Shown: piece after piece, positions 1 to 8,121 of the stretch
How the letters are laid out: each line of letters begins with the position of its first letter
Numbering within the stretch: position 1 is the first letter of the stretch
NCBI RefSeq assembly: GCF_008086615.1
Contig: NZ_RXYB01000007.1
Span: 91,938 to 155,937 of the forward strand
Length of the DNA: 64,000 bases
Source of the DNA: Acetobacterium tundrae
GTDB lineage: Bacteria; Bacillota; Clostridia; Eubacteriales; Eubacteriaceae
Reading direction: 5' to 3'
The notes under the pieces: generated by a model
Told to the model about the DNA's origin: nothing
Database searches by the model: none
Seen by the model: the letters and a program-made list of their open reading frames with translations, nothing else
Position numbers and translations under genes: made by a program

Positions 1-297
1 TGTTTTTAAATAAGAAGCGTCTGAAACCTGAATATCTGCTACGTAAATTGTTGAATCATCATCACGAACGGTTTCAATACTGATTTTTATATTATCATCC
101 TCGTAAGAGTTGTCGCTAATTACCGGATCTGATTGAGAAGCAGCGGTCTCATTCGCTACCATCGCCGACTCTGGTTCAACGACGACAAGGGCTTTCTGTA
201 TTGCAAACGTATCTAGCAGAACAAAAGCAACGGCTCCCATCAATAGAATTGAGAAAACCGCCGCCCATCTGTAGGGTTTTGAAAAGAAATTTTTCAT
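1..297 (-). CDS. Phosphodiester glycosidase family protein, N-terminal part (cut by window edge)
   Basis: The reading frame opens at an ATG at 297 and is still open at base 1, so only about 99 residues are visible. It starts MKNFFSKPYRWAAVFSILL with a single hydrophobic segment (residues about 10-30), so the protein is membrane-anchored and faces outward. A low-complexity acidic linker follows, then ISIETVRDDDSTIYVADI and QVSDASYLKT, which resemble the start of the DUF2233/phosphodiester glycosidase (NAGPA-like) domain of clostridial exopolysaccharide proteins. It begins 2 nt after the glycosyltransferase upstream ends, with an AAGGAAGGG ribosome site inside that gene, so the two are probably translated as a unit. 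The domain call rests on a short stretch. Confidence 0.6.
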   Translation of the reverse strand, partial: MKNFFSKPYRWAAVFSILLMGAVAFVLLDTFAIQKALVVVEPESAMVANETAASQSDPVISDNSYEDDNIKISIETVRDDDSTIYVADIQVSDASYLKT

Positions 298-298
298 T

Positions 299-1351
299 TT
301 AAATTGTACCCTTCCTTTTTTTATGAAAAATCAAATTCTTTTGGATTTGATAACTGAGCAAAAATAATGAGCTGTCTACTAATATTTTTATAATGGTGAG
401 ATTATCAGATAAGTTGCTCAGACAGGTTACGAAAAGCCAGCTCAAGATCATCTGAGAAAAAAACAAAACCATGTATTGCAGTACCTCACTGCTGTTATTA
501 TTCTTACTTTGAAAAACCCAATGTTTATTGATCATAAAATTCACACAACCGGACATCACTCGTGCAGTGACTGTTGCGGCCAGTATTCCGCCCGATCCTG
601 TTCCAAACAGATAATTAACAAACACTGTAAATAATATTAGATCAATAATCGCTGAAGCCAAAGAAGATAGACTGAATTTTAAGATATTTAAATAAATGCA
701 GACCGAATCTTTTATGGCATGAAAATGAGACGATTTATTGTCTTCCAAATAAATTGTTTCAATCGGCACATAGATAAATGGAATCCCATTTTTTCCAGTT
801 TCCAACAGCATGTTCATCTCATACTCATATCGATCTCCCGGTATTGAAAGACACATTTCCGTGAATTGTTTCGGAATCCCACGAAGACCCGTTTGTGTGT
901 CGGAGCATTGATGACTTGTGCTTAACAAAAAGACAAAAGATGTGATTCGATTTCCCCATCTGCTTTTAAAGGGAATGTTTTTTTTATCAAAATCTCGTGT
1001 ACCCAGAACTAAACTATCCGGGTTTTTATCCAGCGTATCGGCTACCTTCAGAATATCTTCTGTTGAATGCTGACCGTCAGCATCTGCCATAACATAGCCG
1101 CTGCAATCCGGGTATTTCAACGAAGCATACCGAAGTCCTGTTTTTAGCGCAACGCCCTTCCCCATATTTTTAGTATGGGTGCATAATTCACACCGAAACT
1201 TGTATTTTAGCAGTTTAAATATATTGTCATATTTCTCTTCACTGCCATCGTTTATTATAACAATACGTATATCGTTCTGCTTTAATTTTTCAACCAAAGT
1301 AATTAATTTTTCATCTGGATTAAGGGCGGGTATGATCAAGACAGATTCCAT
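299..1351 (-). CDS. Family 2 glycosyltransferase fused to a GtrA-like membrane domain
   Basis: Residues 1-220 are a GT-A glycosyltransferase of the dolichyl-phosphate mannosyltransferase type. VLIIPALNP opens the fold, INDGSE and ADADGQH carry the nucleotide/metal-binding acids, and CSDTQTGLRG is the usual acceptor-loop motif. Residues about 225-345 form a four-helix GtrA-like domain (SSLASAIIDLILFTVFVNYL, MINKHWVF). The GT domain would transfer a sugar to polyprenyl phosphate and the GtrA part would hold or flip the product, for cell-wall or polysaccharide decoration. The next gene is a secreted phosphodiester glycosidase homologue 2 nt away, in line with an envelope polysaccharide role. The substrate cannot be told. 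Confidence 0.85.
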   Translation of the reverse strand: MESVLIIPALNPDEKLITLVEKLKQNDIRIVIINDGSEEKYDNIFKLLKYKFRCELCTHTKNMGKGVALKTGLRYASLKYPDCSGYVMADADGQHSTEDILKVADTLDKNPDSLVLGTRDFDKKNIPFKSRWGNRITSFVFLLSTSHQCSDTQTGLRGIPKQFTEMCLSIPGDRYEYEMNMLLETGKNGIPFIYVPIETIYLEDNKSSHFHAIKDSVCIYLNILKFSLSSLASAIIDLILFTVFVNYLFGTGSGGILAATVTARVMSGCVNFMINKHWVFQSKNNNSSEVLQYMVLFFSQMILSWLFVTCLSNLSDNLTIIKILVDSSLFLLSYQIQKNLIFHKKRKGTI

Positions 1352-1442
1352 TTCTTTGACCTCCTTGTCTTTCTGTCAATATCATAGCGCGCCAATGTGA
1401 TTGTTTCGTGACAATAAAATGAATTGTTTTTTTAATCCACTC

Positions 1443-1477
1443 AAAAAAAGAGTCTCGAAATATCGAAACTCTTTTTT
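1443..1477 (-). terminator. Rho-independent terminator, probably bidirectional
   Basis: An inverted repeat AGAGTCTCGA / TCGAAACTCT (1449-1458 and 1463-1472) has A-runs on the left and T-runs on the right, so either strand gives a stem followed by U residues. It lies downstream of the ketopantoate reductase homologue on the minus strand and just before the glycosyltransferase. Confidence 0.75.
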
Positions 1478-1482
1478 GAAAT

Positions 1483-1572
1483 TTATCTAGTAAACAGATT
1501 AATAATGACCAGCAATATCGCCGCGCCTACAAAAGAAACAGAAATTAGCTCTATGCATTTAAACCAACCATC
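1483..1572 (-). other. In-frame hydrophobic peptide beyond a TGA stop
   Basis: The 29 codons following the TGA of the ketopantoate reductase homologue stay open in the same frame, encode a transmembrane-like stretch (LISVSFVGAAILLVIINLF) and end in TAA only a few bases before the terminator. No start codon with a ribosome site is visible in this frame. It may be a remnant of a lost small membrane gene, or chance. Confidence 0.25.
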
Positions 1573-2487
1573 TCAGGCTTTAAGTCCAAGTTTTTCGGCA
1601 ATCATTTCATAAACGGGCATTTTCACACCGTACTCTCTGCCCAAACGCACCACCTCAAATATAAGACCGTCAATTTCAGAATTCTTTCCCTGTCGCAAAT
1701 CCCTCTGCATCGAAGTTGAAGCGGTGGGTTCCAACGTATCCAGAATATATAAGTTAGTCTCTACAATATCCACATCGAAATGTATGCCCAGGGCTTGAGC
1801 CAATACCTCAATCTCCCGCATCAGTGCTACAAAAGTTTCTCTGACCTTTCCTTTCTGCTGAGCTGCCCCCGCATCAATATCATAATATTCACCACAAGCA
1901 GCCATTGGAGACACGTAGGAAAATTTCTGAAGTGCATCTCTTCTGATATCATCAGATACAATACTTGTAATCCCACTATCCTGTAAATCTGAAGCAATCT
2001 CATAAAGGACGGGTTGACTTTCGGATTTATTTCTTTCACCATAGACGATTCGAAAAATATCACCTTTTTGCAAGATTGTTCCTGGTTCCTTGATCTCTGC
2101 CGCGATATAAATACAGCCATCCGTTACCAATAGATCTGGTAACAGTTTCTGCATTCTTCCGCCGGTGCCATAGATGTTCAAAACCGGAATAACCACCGTA
2201 TTCTTATGAGCAACTCTTTTGATAAAGGGTATGGTATCTTCCAGTGAATATCCTTTTACACAGACAAATATTACATCTGGCTGTTCATTATAATGTTTCA
2301 TTTCACAAGCTTTCACAGGATAAACAGTAAAATTTCCTTTAATAGTTGTTTCCATTCTCAAACCGTTATTTTGAATTGCTTCCAAGTGTTTTCCTCTAGC
2401 AATGACTGTAATGTCTTTATCCGCCGCTGTCATAAATGCTCCGATGCTTCCACCCGTTCCACCAGCGCCAATCACTAAATACTTCAT
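1573..2487 (-). CDS. Ketopantoate reductase family (PanE/ApbA) NADPH-dependent 2-oxoacid reductase
   Basis: The N-terminal Rossmann fold begins KYLVIGAGGTGGSIGAF, the GxGxxG NADPH site of the PanE/ApbA family. The catalytic lysine is in DALQKFSYVSP, and the C-terminal helical domain ends near LGLKA. PanE reduces 2-dehydropantoate to pantoate for coenzyme A synthesis, but the family includes paralogues of unknown substrate and no pantothenate gene is adjacent. The start at 2487 is preferred over an upstream in-frame ATG because CGGAGG lies 6 nt before it. Length (304 residues) is normal. The gene is monocistronic and ends before a strong terminator. Confidence 0.85.
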   Translation of the reverse strand: MKYLVIGAGGTGGSIGAFMTAADKDITVIARGKHLEAIQNNGLRMETTIKGNFTVYPVKACEMKHYNEQPDVIFVCVKGYSLEDTIPFIKRVAHKNTVVIPVLNIYGTGGRMQKLLPDLLVTDGCIYIAAEIKEPGTILQKGDIFRIVYGERNKSESQPVLYEIASDLQDSGITSIVSDDIRRDALQKFSYVSPMAACGEYYDIDAGAAQQKGKVRETFVALMREIEVLAQALGIHFDVDIVETNLYILDTLEPTASTSMQRDLRQGKNSEIDGLIFEVVRLGREYGVKMPVYEMIAEKLGLKA

Positions 2488-2900
2488 TTTTTCCTCCGTT
2501 TGGTAACACCATAACATCAGTCGATTTTTAAAAGTTCTCTTTTAAAACAAATACTTTTTAATAAGTGTTCCAACAACGATTATAGTAGAGTTAACATTTT
2601 CTATCAAGAAAAAAAGTTCAAATAAAAATTAGTTGATTCGGGAATTTTTTATTTTTCAGTATTCCAATTCATTGATCCATTTCATGTTTATTCGTATACA
2701 TTACATCCCCTTCCTGTGCTTTTGTTGGATTTCTTAACTTATATCTAAGGTTTGAAGATTAGAATAATACCTTAGGCAAATAATTTGTGATTATACAAAC
2801 GCCATATTCACAACAATTTTAGCCTACTTGTTAATGCTTTTACCGATAACAAAGCTTTTATCTTTTAACACCCTGATCAAAAATAATAATCAGCGAAAGG

Positions 2901-2928
2901 CACTTTTCATGATTAATGATGAAAAGTG
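2901..2928 (+). promoter_or_regulatory. 10-bp inverted repeat occupying the ribosome-site region of the alarmone synthetase gene
   Basis: CACTTTTCAT and ATGAAAAGTG are perfect 10-bp arms around an 8-nt loop, ending 10 nt before the start codon at 2939. No ordinary GGAGG is seen there. The rest of the 2488-2938 gap is AT-rich and shows no gene. Confidence 0.5.
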
Positions 2929-2938
2929 ATATGGAATC

Positions 2939-3607
2939 ATGCAAATCAATTCAAAAGATATATCTTATCCCGACAATCTGGAAATTAATGAAAATTTAGA
3001 AGAATTTGTTCTTCAACAACAAATCTATCGAGCGGCCATCAAAGAAATAAAAACCAAACTTGAAATACTGGATGAAGAATTTCAAGTCAAATATGATCAT
3101 AATCCAATTCATCATATGGAATACCGATTAAAAGCTCCAAAAAGTATTGCCGAAAAAATGAAAAAAAAGGGATTGGAACTCAATGCCGACTCAATTAGAA
3201 AAAATCTAACAGATATTGCCGGAGTTCGTGTTATCTGCAATTATTTAGACGATATTAATCGTATTACCAATTTACTGCTCCGTCAGGATGACATCAGTCT
3301 TGTTCGCAAGCGTGATTACATTTCAAATCCGAAGGAAAATGGTTATCGCAGCCTACATCTTATTGTTCTCGTTCCGGTGTTTTTAGCGGAACGGACAGAA
3401 TCTGTCCCAGTGGAAATTCAAATTCGAACCATCGCCATGGATTTCTGGGCCAGTCTTGAACATCAACTTAAATATAAATCTCATAGTGAAATATCTGAAG
3501 AATTACGGGAACGTCTTAAATCTTGCGCTGAATCCATTACTCATCTTGATATGGAAATGCAGACAATTTATAAAAAGATTAAATCAGAAATATGTCTATT
3601 TGAATGA
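2939..3607 (+). CDS. Small alarmone synthetase, (p)ppGpp synthetase of the YjbM/RelQ type
   Basis: A single RelA/SpoT synthetase domain without HD hydrolase or TGS/ACT regions, 222 residues as usual for RelQ/YjbM proteins. Recognisable synthetase blocks are the KSIAEKMKKKG region, DIAGVRVICNY, KENGYRSLHLIV (the G-loop tyrosine that stacks on the acceptor base) and EIQIRTIAMDFWASLEHQL (catalytic glutamate and RelA-type metal site). It would transfer pyrophosphate from ATP to GTP or GDP in the cytoplasm. The start codon has only a weak GGA nearby and a hairpin directly upstream, so translation may be controlled. It is followed by a LOG protein with its own ribosome site. Confidence 0.88.
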   Translation: MQINSKDISYPDNLEINENLEEFVLQQQIYRAAIKEIKTKLEILDEEFQVKYDHNPIHHMEYRLKAPKSIAEKMKKKGLELNADSIRKNLTDIAGVRVICNYLDDINRITNLLLRQDDISLVRKRDYISNPKENGYRSLHLIVLVPVFLAERTESVPVEIQIRTIAMDFWASLEHQLKYKSHSEISEELRERLKSCAESITHLDMEMQTIYKKIKSEICLFE

Positions 3608-3732
3608 TATCTTGTCAAACAACTATTTATTTGTTATTCTATATGATTCTATTAATCATTATTTTAATTTTTCTGTTGTTATTGATACAGAAGAATTAAT
3701 TGAAATTTATATTACCTCAGGAGGTTATACTA

Positions 3733-4329
3733 ATGAAAAGAATATGCGTATATTCAGGGTCAAATCTAGGTGTCCGACCAGAATATAAAGAAATCACCAA
3801 TCAACTGGGTGATGTGCTTGTCCAGAATAATATTGAATTAGTCTATGGTGGATCAAACATTGGTTTAATGGGTGAAATCGCCAATGAAATAATGAAAAAA
3901 GGCGGTCGGGTCACTGGTGTTATACCCAGAGATCTTTTCCCTAACGAAGTTATTAACACTCAACTTACCGAATTGATTAAAGTTAAAAACATGCATGAAA
4001 GAAAACAGACAATGACCGATTTATCAGACGGTTTTATCGCCATTCCCGGGGGCGTTGGCACCTTCGAAGAACTTTTTGAAGTTCTTAGTTGGGCACAGCT
4101 TGGCATTCACAAAAAACCGGTTGGTATTCTGAATATATCAAATTTTTTTGACCCTTTTATTGCCTTGATTCAAGAAATTGTTAAAGAAGGCTTTATGAAT
4201 GCATCAAATACCAAACTTCTTTTAGTTTCAACTGAACCCCATGAACTGATTAAAAAAATGGCAATCTATACCCCACCGACTTTAGGCAATAAATGGCGGC
4301 AGCTAGATCCGGTCTTATCAAAACTGTAA
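3733..4329 (+). CDS. LOG family protein (cytokinin riboside 5'-monophosphate phosphoribohydrolase-like)
   Basis: Residues KRICVYSGSNLGVRPEY begin a Rossmann-like fold and PGGVGTFEELFEVLSW is the LOG signature PGGxGTxxE. The family hydrolyses N6-modified AMP or other nucleoside 5'-monophosphates to base and ribose phosphate; in bacteria the physiological substrate is often unknown. The start at 3733 is chosen because AGGAGG lies 8 nt upstream; an in-frame ATG at 3700 has no such site. It follows the alarmone synthetase on the same strand by 125 nt, so co-transcription is possible. Length 198 residues is typical. Confidence 0.85.
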   Translation: MKRICVYSGSNLGVRPEYKEITNQLGDVLVQNNIELVYGGSNIGLMGEIANEIMKKGGRVTGVIPRDLFPNEVINTQLTELIKVKNMHERKQTMTDLSDGFIAIPGGVGTFEELFEVLSWAQLGIHKKPVGILNISNFFDPFIALIQEIVKEGFMNASNTKLLLVSTEPHELIKKMAIYTPPTLGNKWRQLDPVLSKL

Positions 4330-4411
4330 AAGGAGCACTCTTTTGTACTAAAGAATTAAGAACTTTAAATATAGTTCTGTTCTAAAACACTTTTTGTTAC
4401 GAAAACCAATC

Positions 4412-4464
4412 GCACTAAGATGAGTTAGTCAAGCCTTTTATCTCATCCTCGTGCTATTTTTTTC
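4412..4464 (+). terminator. Rho-independent terminator after the LOG gene
   Basis: GCAC-TAA-GATGAG pairs with CTCATC-CTC-GTGC (outer and inner stems with an internal loop) and is followed by a run of T. It sits 83 nt after the LOG stop codon. Confidence 0.6.
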
Positions 4465-4555
4465 TTGCACCTTCATGCTTTAGCCTATCCGCTTTCCTTC
4501 CCGATATAATTCAATTTAAGCAAAGCACTTCAGTCACTATTTGTCGTTTTGATCC

Positions 4556-4705
4556 TCATTTTCTTTCAGTCATTTTTCTTAAAACCTCTGCTTTATCCGT
4601 CTTTTCCCATGGCAGATCCAACTCTGATCTGCCGAAATGCCCATACCTGATCGCAATACTAATCTTCATAAACTTCTTAATAAACTTCTTAATAAACTTC
4701 TTAAT
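4556..4705 (-). pseudogene. 3'-terminal remnant of metK (S-adenosylmethionine synthetase)
   Basis: The minus strand encodes [13 protein letters not shown] followed by [18 protein letters not shown] and ends MTERK-stop. YGHFGR...LPWEKTDKA is the characteristic C-terminus of MetK. Only about 37 recognisable codons remain; upstream the frame runs into a 12-bp tandem repeat, so the catalytic body is missing. It shows that a metK copy once stood here or was partly duplicated here; an intact metK must be elsewhere. Confidence 0.8.
4670..4705. repeat. Three tandem copies of a 12-bp unit
   Basis: AAACTTCTTAAT occurs three times head to tail at 4670, 4682 and 4694, directly at the broken edge of the metK remnant, where it codes for repeated IKKF in the metK frame. 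This suggests slippage in decaying DNA. Confidence 0.8.
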
Positions 4706-4775
4706 AAAAGCTAAAAAAGCCAAAGGTCATTCAAACAATGGTTGAAGTTAAGTTGAAATTTAAAATCAATATTAA

Positions 4776-4835
4776 CAACTTAGTTGACAACATTGAAAAA
4801 ATATTATACAGTAGTTACAAAATAGGAAATCCTAT
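4776..4835 (+). promoter_or_regulatory. Promoter region with two palindromes before the Par-like gene
   Basis: TTGACA (4784-4789) with TACAGT 17 nt later forms a plausible promoter. CAACTTAGTTG (4776-4786) is a perfect palindrome overlapping the -35 box, and ATAGGAAATCCTAT (4822-4835) is a second perfect one just downstream. The gene product has a DNA-binding domain, so autoregulation at these sites is a reasonable inference. Confidence 0.45.
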
Positions 4836-4859
4836 CAAATAGACGATTAGAGGAAAAAA

Positions 4860-5345
4860 ATGGAAGATGATTATTTAAGTATTAAAGAATTTTCAGTTCG
4901 TGCAGACGTAACACCGCAAGCAATTTACAAACGCTTAAACAACGATCTGACAGCTTACACTAAAGTTGTCAACGGAAAAAAGATGATTAACATCAGTGCT
5001 TTAACATTATTTACTGTTAAACCAGTTGACAATATTGTGCAACCGACCGATCAACCCGTTTGTGAAATGGAAAACCAGTTGTTGGCAACTATAAACAACG
5101 TCGTTGAAACATTAAATACGCAATTATTAGTTTTAACCAATCAATTAACAGAAAAAGATAAACAGATTGCTGAAAAGGACAGGCAGATGGCAGAATTAAA
5201 CGAACATTTACGTCAATCTAATACTATGAATGTCAATCAGCAAATCCTTCTGGGACGGCAGCAGGAAAAGCCAAGGATTGAGGAAATCAATCAAAATCAA
5301 GAGCCCGAAAAGCAAAGTTTCTGGAGCCATTTCAAAAGAAAATAG
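4860..5345 (+). CDS. HTH plus coiled-coil protein resembling single-gene plasmid partition proteins (pSK1 Par/DUF536-like)
   Basis: Residues 1-50 (SIKEFSVRADVTPQAIYKRL) form a MerR/excisionase-like helix-turn-helix. Residues about 75-130 are a coiled coil (NQLTEKDKQIAEKDRQMAEL), and the end has ILLGRQQEKP, like the DUF536 C-terminal motif. This order (HTH, coiled coil, short Q-rich tail) is that of pSK1 Par and related plasmid stability proteins of Gram-positive bacteria. There it stands beside a rep gene; no rep, relaxase or resolvase is adjacent here. It may be a plasmid leftover or a domesticated DNA-binding protein. RBS GAGG lies 5 nt before the ATG. Confidence 0.6.
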   Translation: MEDDYLSIKEFSVRADVTPQAIYKRLNNDLTAYTKVVNGKKMINISALTLFTVKPVDNIVQPTDQPVCEMENQLLATINNVVETLNTQLLVLTNQLTEKDKQIAEKDRQMAELNEHLRQSNTMNVNQQILLGRQQEKPRIEEINQNQEPEKQSFWSHFKRK

Positions 5346-5502
5346 CGGCAATTGTTTATCAGTTTGATTCTTAAATAAATTGTTTATCTCGCGCTACAAT
5401 ATTCTTTTGAAATAAATTAAAACTATGATATAATAACAGATATTATTTTGTTGAATATTAATTATTGAAAGTTACCAAATTTGGGAGGTAAACTAATATC
5501 AT

Positions 5503-6795
5503 ATGGGTAATTTAATAAATATAATCATCGTACTTTTACTTGTATCCATGAATGCCTTTTTCGTTGCCACCGAATTTTCGATGGTCAAAGTCAGAAAATC
5601 CAGACTGGAAACCTTAGTAACGGATGGAAATAGAAGTGCAAAATACGCTTTAAAAGTTGTCAGAGATCTAAACTCATACTTATCTGCCTGCCAGTTGGGA
5701 ATAACTGTAGCGTCTCTGGGCTTAGGTTGGGTAGGAGAGCCGACTGTTGCAAATATGTTGGAACCGCTGTTTCAATTGATGAATATGCCGGAAAATTTGG
5801 TCCATTCTGTTTCATTTATCATCGGCTTTTCGCTTATTACAACCTTTCATATCGTCCTTGGTGAATTATGCCCTAAGTCCCTGTCGATTTTATTTGCCGA
5901 AAGAATTGCTATCTTTACAGGCCTGCCTCTCATCCTTTTTTATAAAGCAACTTATCCGATCATGTGGACTTTTAATCACAGTACCAACTTGATTTTAAAA
6001 GTATTTGGAGTCTCACAAGTTGATGAAGCTGATGAAGCACATACTGATGAAGAGATAAAACTACTGGTCGAAGATAGTTATAAACATGGTTTAATTGATA
6101 AAACCGAATTGGCTCTTGTTGACAATATCTTTGATTTTACGGAAACAACGGTAAAAGATATTATGATCCCACGTACCGATATGGCCTGTCTTTTTATTGA
6201 AGATTCTTTTGAAAAAATTGTCGCCTTTACCTTGAACAACCCCTTTACCAGGTATCCCATTTGTAAAGCCAGCAAAGATAATATTATCGGTTTTATTCAT
6301 ATCAAGGATTTATATAAGCAGCAGGTTGAGGGTACTCATAATATCGAAAGCGCGATACGTGACGTTAACTTTGTTCGTGAATCGATGTCTATCAGTGAAT
6401 TATTAAAATTATTTAAAAAACAAAAGTCCCAGATCGCTATCATTATTGATGAATATGGCGGAACCTTTGGCCTGGTTACTGTTGAAGATATTTTAGAAGA
6501 AATTGTCGGAGAAATGCAGGATGAATTTGATATCGGCGTTGATGAAATTGTTAAAAATGAAGATGGCAGCTACATTGTCAATGGTAAAGTTCTTATTGAA
6601 GACATAACCGACCTGTTGGGTATAAATAATGAAGTTGAAAATATTGATACCATTGGCGGATGGCTATATTCCCAGTTAAAATCATATCCCAAAGCAAATG
6701 ACAAAGTCCTTTATGAAAATTACGAATTTACCATATTGAATTGCAGCAAAAAAAGGATCAACACCATAAGGATTAAAAAAACACTTGCGAAATAA
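5503..6795 (+). CDS. CNNM/CorC (hemolysin C) family membrane protein with CBS pair
   Basis: 430 residues with the standard order. An N-terminal DUF21 membrane domain with 3-4 helices (residues about 1-190, including NIIIVLLLVSMNAFFVATEF and the conserved EFSMVKVRKSR) is followed by two CBS motifs (about 205-330, with MIPRTDM and IVDEYGGT-like IIDEYGGTFGLVT) and a C-terminal CorC_HlyC domain (about 345-425). The family includes Mg2+/Co2+ efflux or tolerance proteins of the CorC/YhdP group; the old hemolysin label has little support. GGGAGG lies 15 nt before the start. It is transcribed alone. Confidence 0.88.
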   Translation: MGNLINIIIVLLLVSMNAFFVATEFSMVKVRKSRLETLVTDGNRSAKYALKVVRDLNSYLSACQLGITVASLGLGWVGEPTVANMLEPLFQLMNMPENLVHSVSFIIGFSLITTFHIVLGELCPKSLSILFAERIAIFTGLPLILFYKATYPIMWTFNHSTNLILKVFGVSQVDEADEAHTDEEIKLLVEDSYKHGLIDKTELALVDNIFDFTETTVKDIMIPRTDMACLFIEDSFEKIVAFTLNNPFTRYPICKASKDNIIGFIHIKDLYKQQVEGTHNIESAIRDVNFVRESMSISELLKLFKKQKSQIAIIIDEYGGTFGLVTVEDILEEIVGEMQDEFDIGVDEIVKNEDGSYIVNGKVLIEDITDLLGINNEVENIDTIGGWLYSQLKSYPKANDKVLYENYEFTILNCSKKRINTIRIKKTLAK

Positions 6796-6906
6796 TTAAC
6801 GGTTGAAGCATATGCAAAAAATTTGGTTTTGCTCAAGGAACATTCTAAAACTTTTTCAAGTCTACGGAATTGTTTGTTTGCATTATACTGTCTTTTTCTA
6901 CACTAT

Positions 6907-7026
6907 TTATTTGACACTCATTCCAGTTTTGATGAATAAAAACATTCTATCAGCTGCATTTTTCAATAATTCTTTCGAATGATTGAAAGCATCATCCAAT
7001 GTTATCTCGCCATTAAGAGTTGTCAT
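6907..7026 (-). pseudogene. Short ORF, likely 3' remnant of an unidentified gene
   Basis: The minus strand from 7067 to 6907 stays open and reads NAGLFWPDNLGSIMTTL followed by about 30 more residues, ending GMSVK-stop. Counting from an ATG at 7026 gives 39 residues with a weak GGGAAG upstream. It lies just beyond the stop of the activase. The segment resembles the C-terminal tail of a larger protein, possibly a solute-binding protein, but I cannot identify it. Nothing else is seen in 6796-7067. Confidence 0.3.
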
Positions 7027-7067
7027 GATGCTTCCCAGATTATCTGGCCAGAAAAGCCCGGCATTAT

Positions 7068-7832
7068 TTACTCAGAAAACCGCTCCCGGGCAATTAAAGC
7101 TGCCCCAATAGCACCTGCGTATCTTCCCAGTTCCATTGGAATAACTTCTGTTTTCAATTTTCGAGACATCAGTTCCGCAAAATAGTTGCAATGACTAATC
7201 CCTCCGGTTAAAATCACCGGCTTCGACAGCCTGCATTTAAAACCTAGGGCGGCTACTTTTTTCGCCACAGAATCCACTACTCCCGCAGCAATATCCGCTT
7301 TCGCTCTTCCTTCACCCATAAAATTAATGACTTCCGACTCTGCAAATACCGTACAAAGTGAACTAATCGAAATGGCATTTCCTTTTTGTGCCAGCTCAAA
7401 CAGCTCATCAATGGTAAGTCCAAGCCGATTTGCCATAATCTCGATGAACTTTCCAGTACCCGCAGAGCATTTATCATTCATCAGGAAATCCGATACCGCC
7501 CCCTGCTCGACCGTAATCACTTTCGTATCCTGTCCTCCTACATCAACAATGCTGCAATCCTGACCATACAGATGCAAGCCGCCTTTTGCATGGCAGGTTA
7601 TTTCTGTTACAACGGCATCTGCATAGGCGACTGAAATACGACCATACCCGGTGGCTATGGTATGGACGTCTTCGGAAGTGACATCAATCCCCTTTTCCAA
7701 TAACATTTTCTGAATGGCGTTTGCGGTTTCCTTGCTGTTCCATCCAGTCGGGATCGAAAAATAATAAAAATTATTTTTCAAAACTGCGATTTTAGATGCG
7801 GTGGATCCAATATCAATTCCAATATAATCCAT
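7068..7832 (-). CDS. 2-hydroxyacyl-CoA dehydratase activase (BadF/HgdC-type ATPase)
   Basis: MDYIGIDIGSTASKIAVL is the phosphate-1 motif of the ASKHA fold. DVGGQDTKVI and NDKCSAGTGKFIEIMA carry the phosphate-2 and cluster-binding region (the cysteine of KCSAGTG; a second Cys in SLCTVFAESEV), and VILTGGISHCNYFA is the adenosine loop. HgdC-type activases are homodimers bridging one [4Fe-4S] cluster that use ATP hydrolysis to push an electron at very low potential into a partner double-cubane or dehydratase enzyme. That partner is encoded two genes upstream at 8122. Length (254 residues) matches the family. Confidence 0.92.
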   Translation of the reverse strand: MDYIGIDIGSTASKIAVLKNNFYYFSIPTGWNSKETANAIQKMLLEKGIDVTSEDVHTIATGYGRISVAYADAVVTEITCHAKGGLHLYGQDCSIVDVGGQDTKVITVEQGAVSDFLMNDKCSAGTGKFIEIMANRLGLTIDELFELAQKGNAISISSLCTVFAESEVINFMGEGRAKADIAAGVVDSVAKKVAALGFKCRLSKPVILTGGISHCNYFAELMSRKLKTEVIPMELGRYAGAIGAALIARERFSE

Positions 7833-7862
7833 GCCATACTCCTGTTTCTAATTTTTAAATTT

Positions 7863-8120
7863 CTAGCAGAATTTATGTCGATTGCTGTCAAAGCTCTGCT
7901 CTATATGAACGATATCCAAAATATCCATCTGGTATTCTGCAATGTATTTACGTATTACTTCCTGATCTTCTGCCAAAAACATTAACGATATTCCGCAGGA
8001 AGTGCTTGCACTGCGAGGTGTTGGTGCAATAACAGTACGGATCTTTTTTTCTTTTAACCCCTGGTATAAAGCCATCCCACTGGTATGATTTCGAAATAAT
8101 ATATAATGCTGTGTTTCCAT
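7863..8120 (-). CDS. DUF3343 protein (putative Se/S carrier-like)
   Basis: An 85-residue protein starting METQHYILFRNHTSGMALY, with PTPRSASTSCGISLMF in the middle; this is the DUF3343 pattern with a conserved Cys (TSCG). Such proteins commonly sit beside 2-hydroxyacyl-CoA dehydratase activases and selenium/sulfur genes. The biochemical role is not established. Its ATG is 1 nt beyond the TAA of the reductase gene (TAA-A-ATG), so translation is probably coupled; a longer in-frame start inside that gene is less likely. The activase follows 30 nt later. Confidence 0.8.
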   Translation of the reverse strand: METQHYILFRNHTSGMALYQGLKEKKIRTVIAPTPRSASTSCGISLMFLAEDQEVIRKYIAEYQMDILDIVHIEQSFDSNRHKFC

Positions 8121-8121
8121 T

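Noticed and set aside
1573..1575. TGA of the PanE homologue as a selenocysteine codon
   Set aside because: The family ends normally at this point and no SECIS-like hairpin follows; the hydrophobic extension does not fit the fold.
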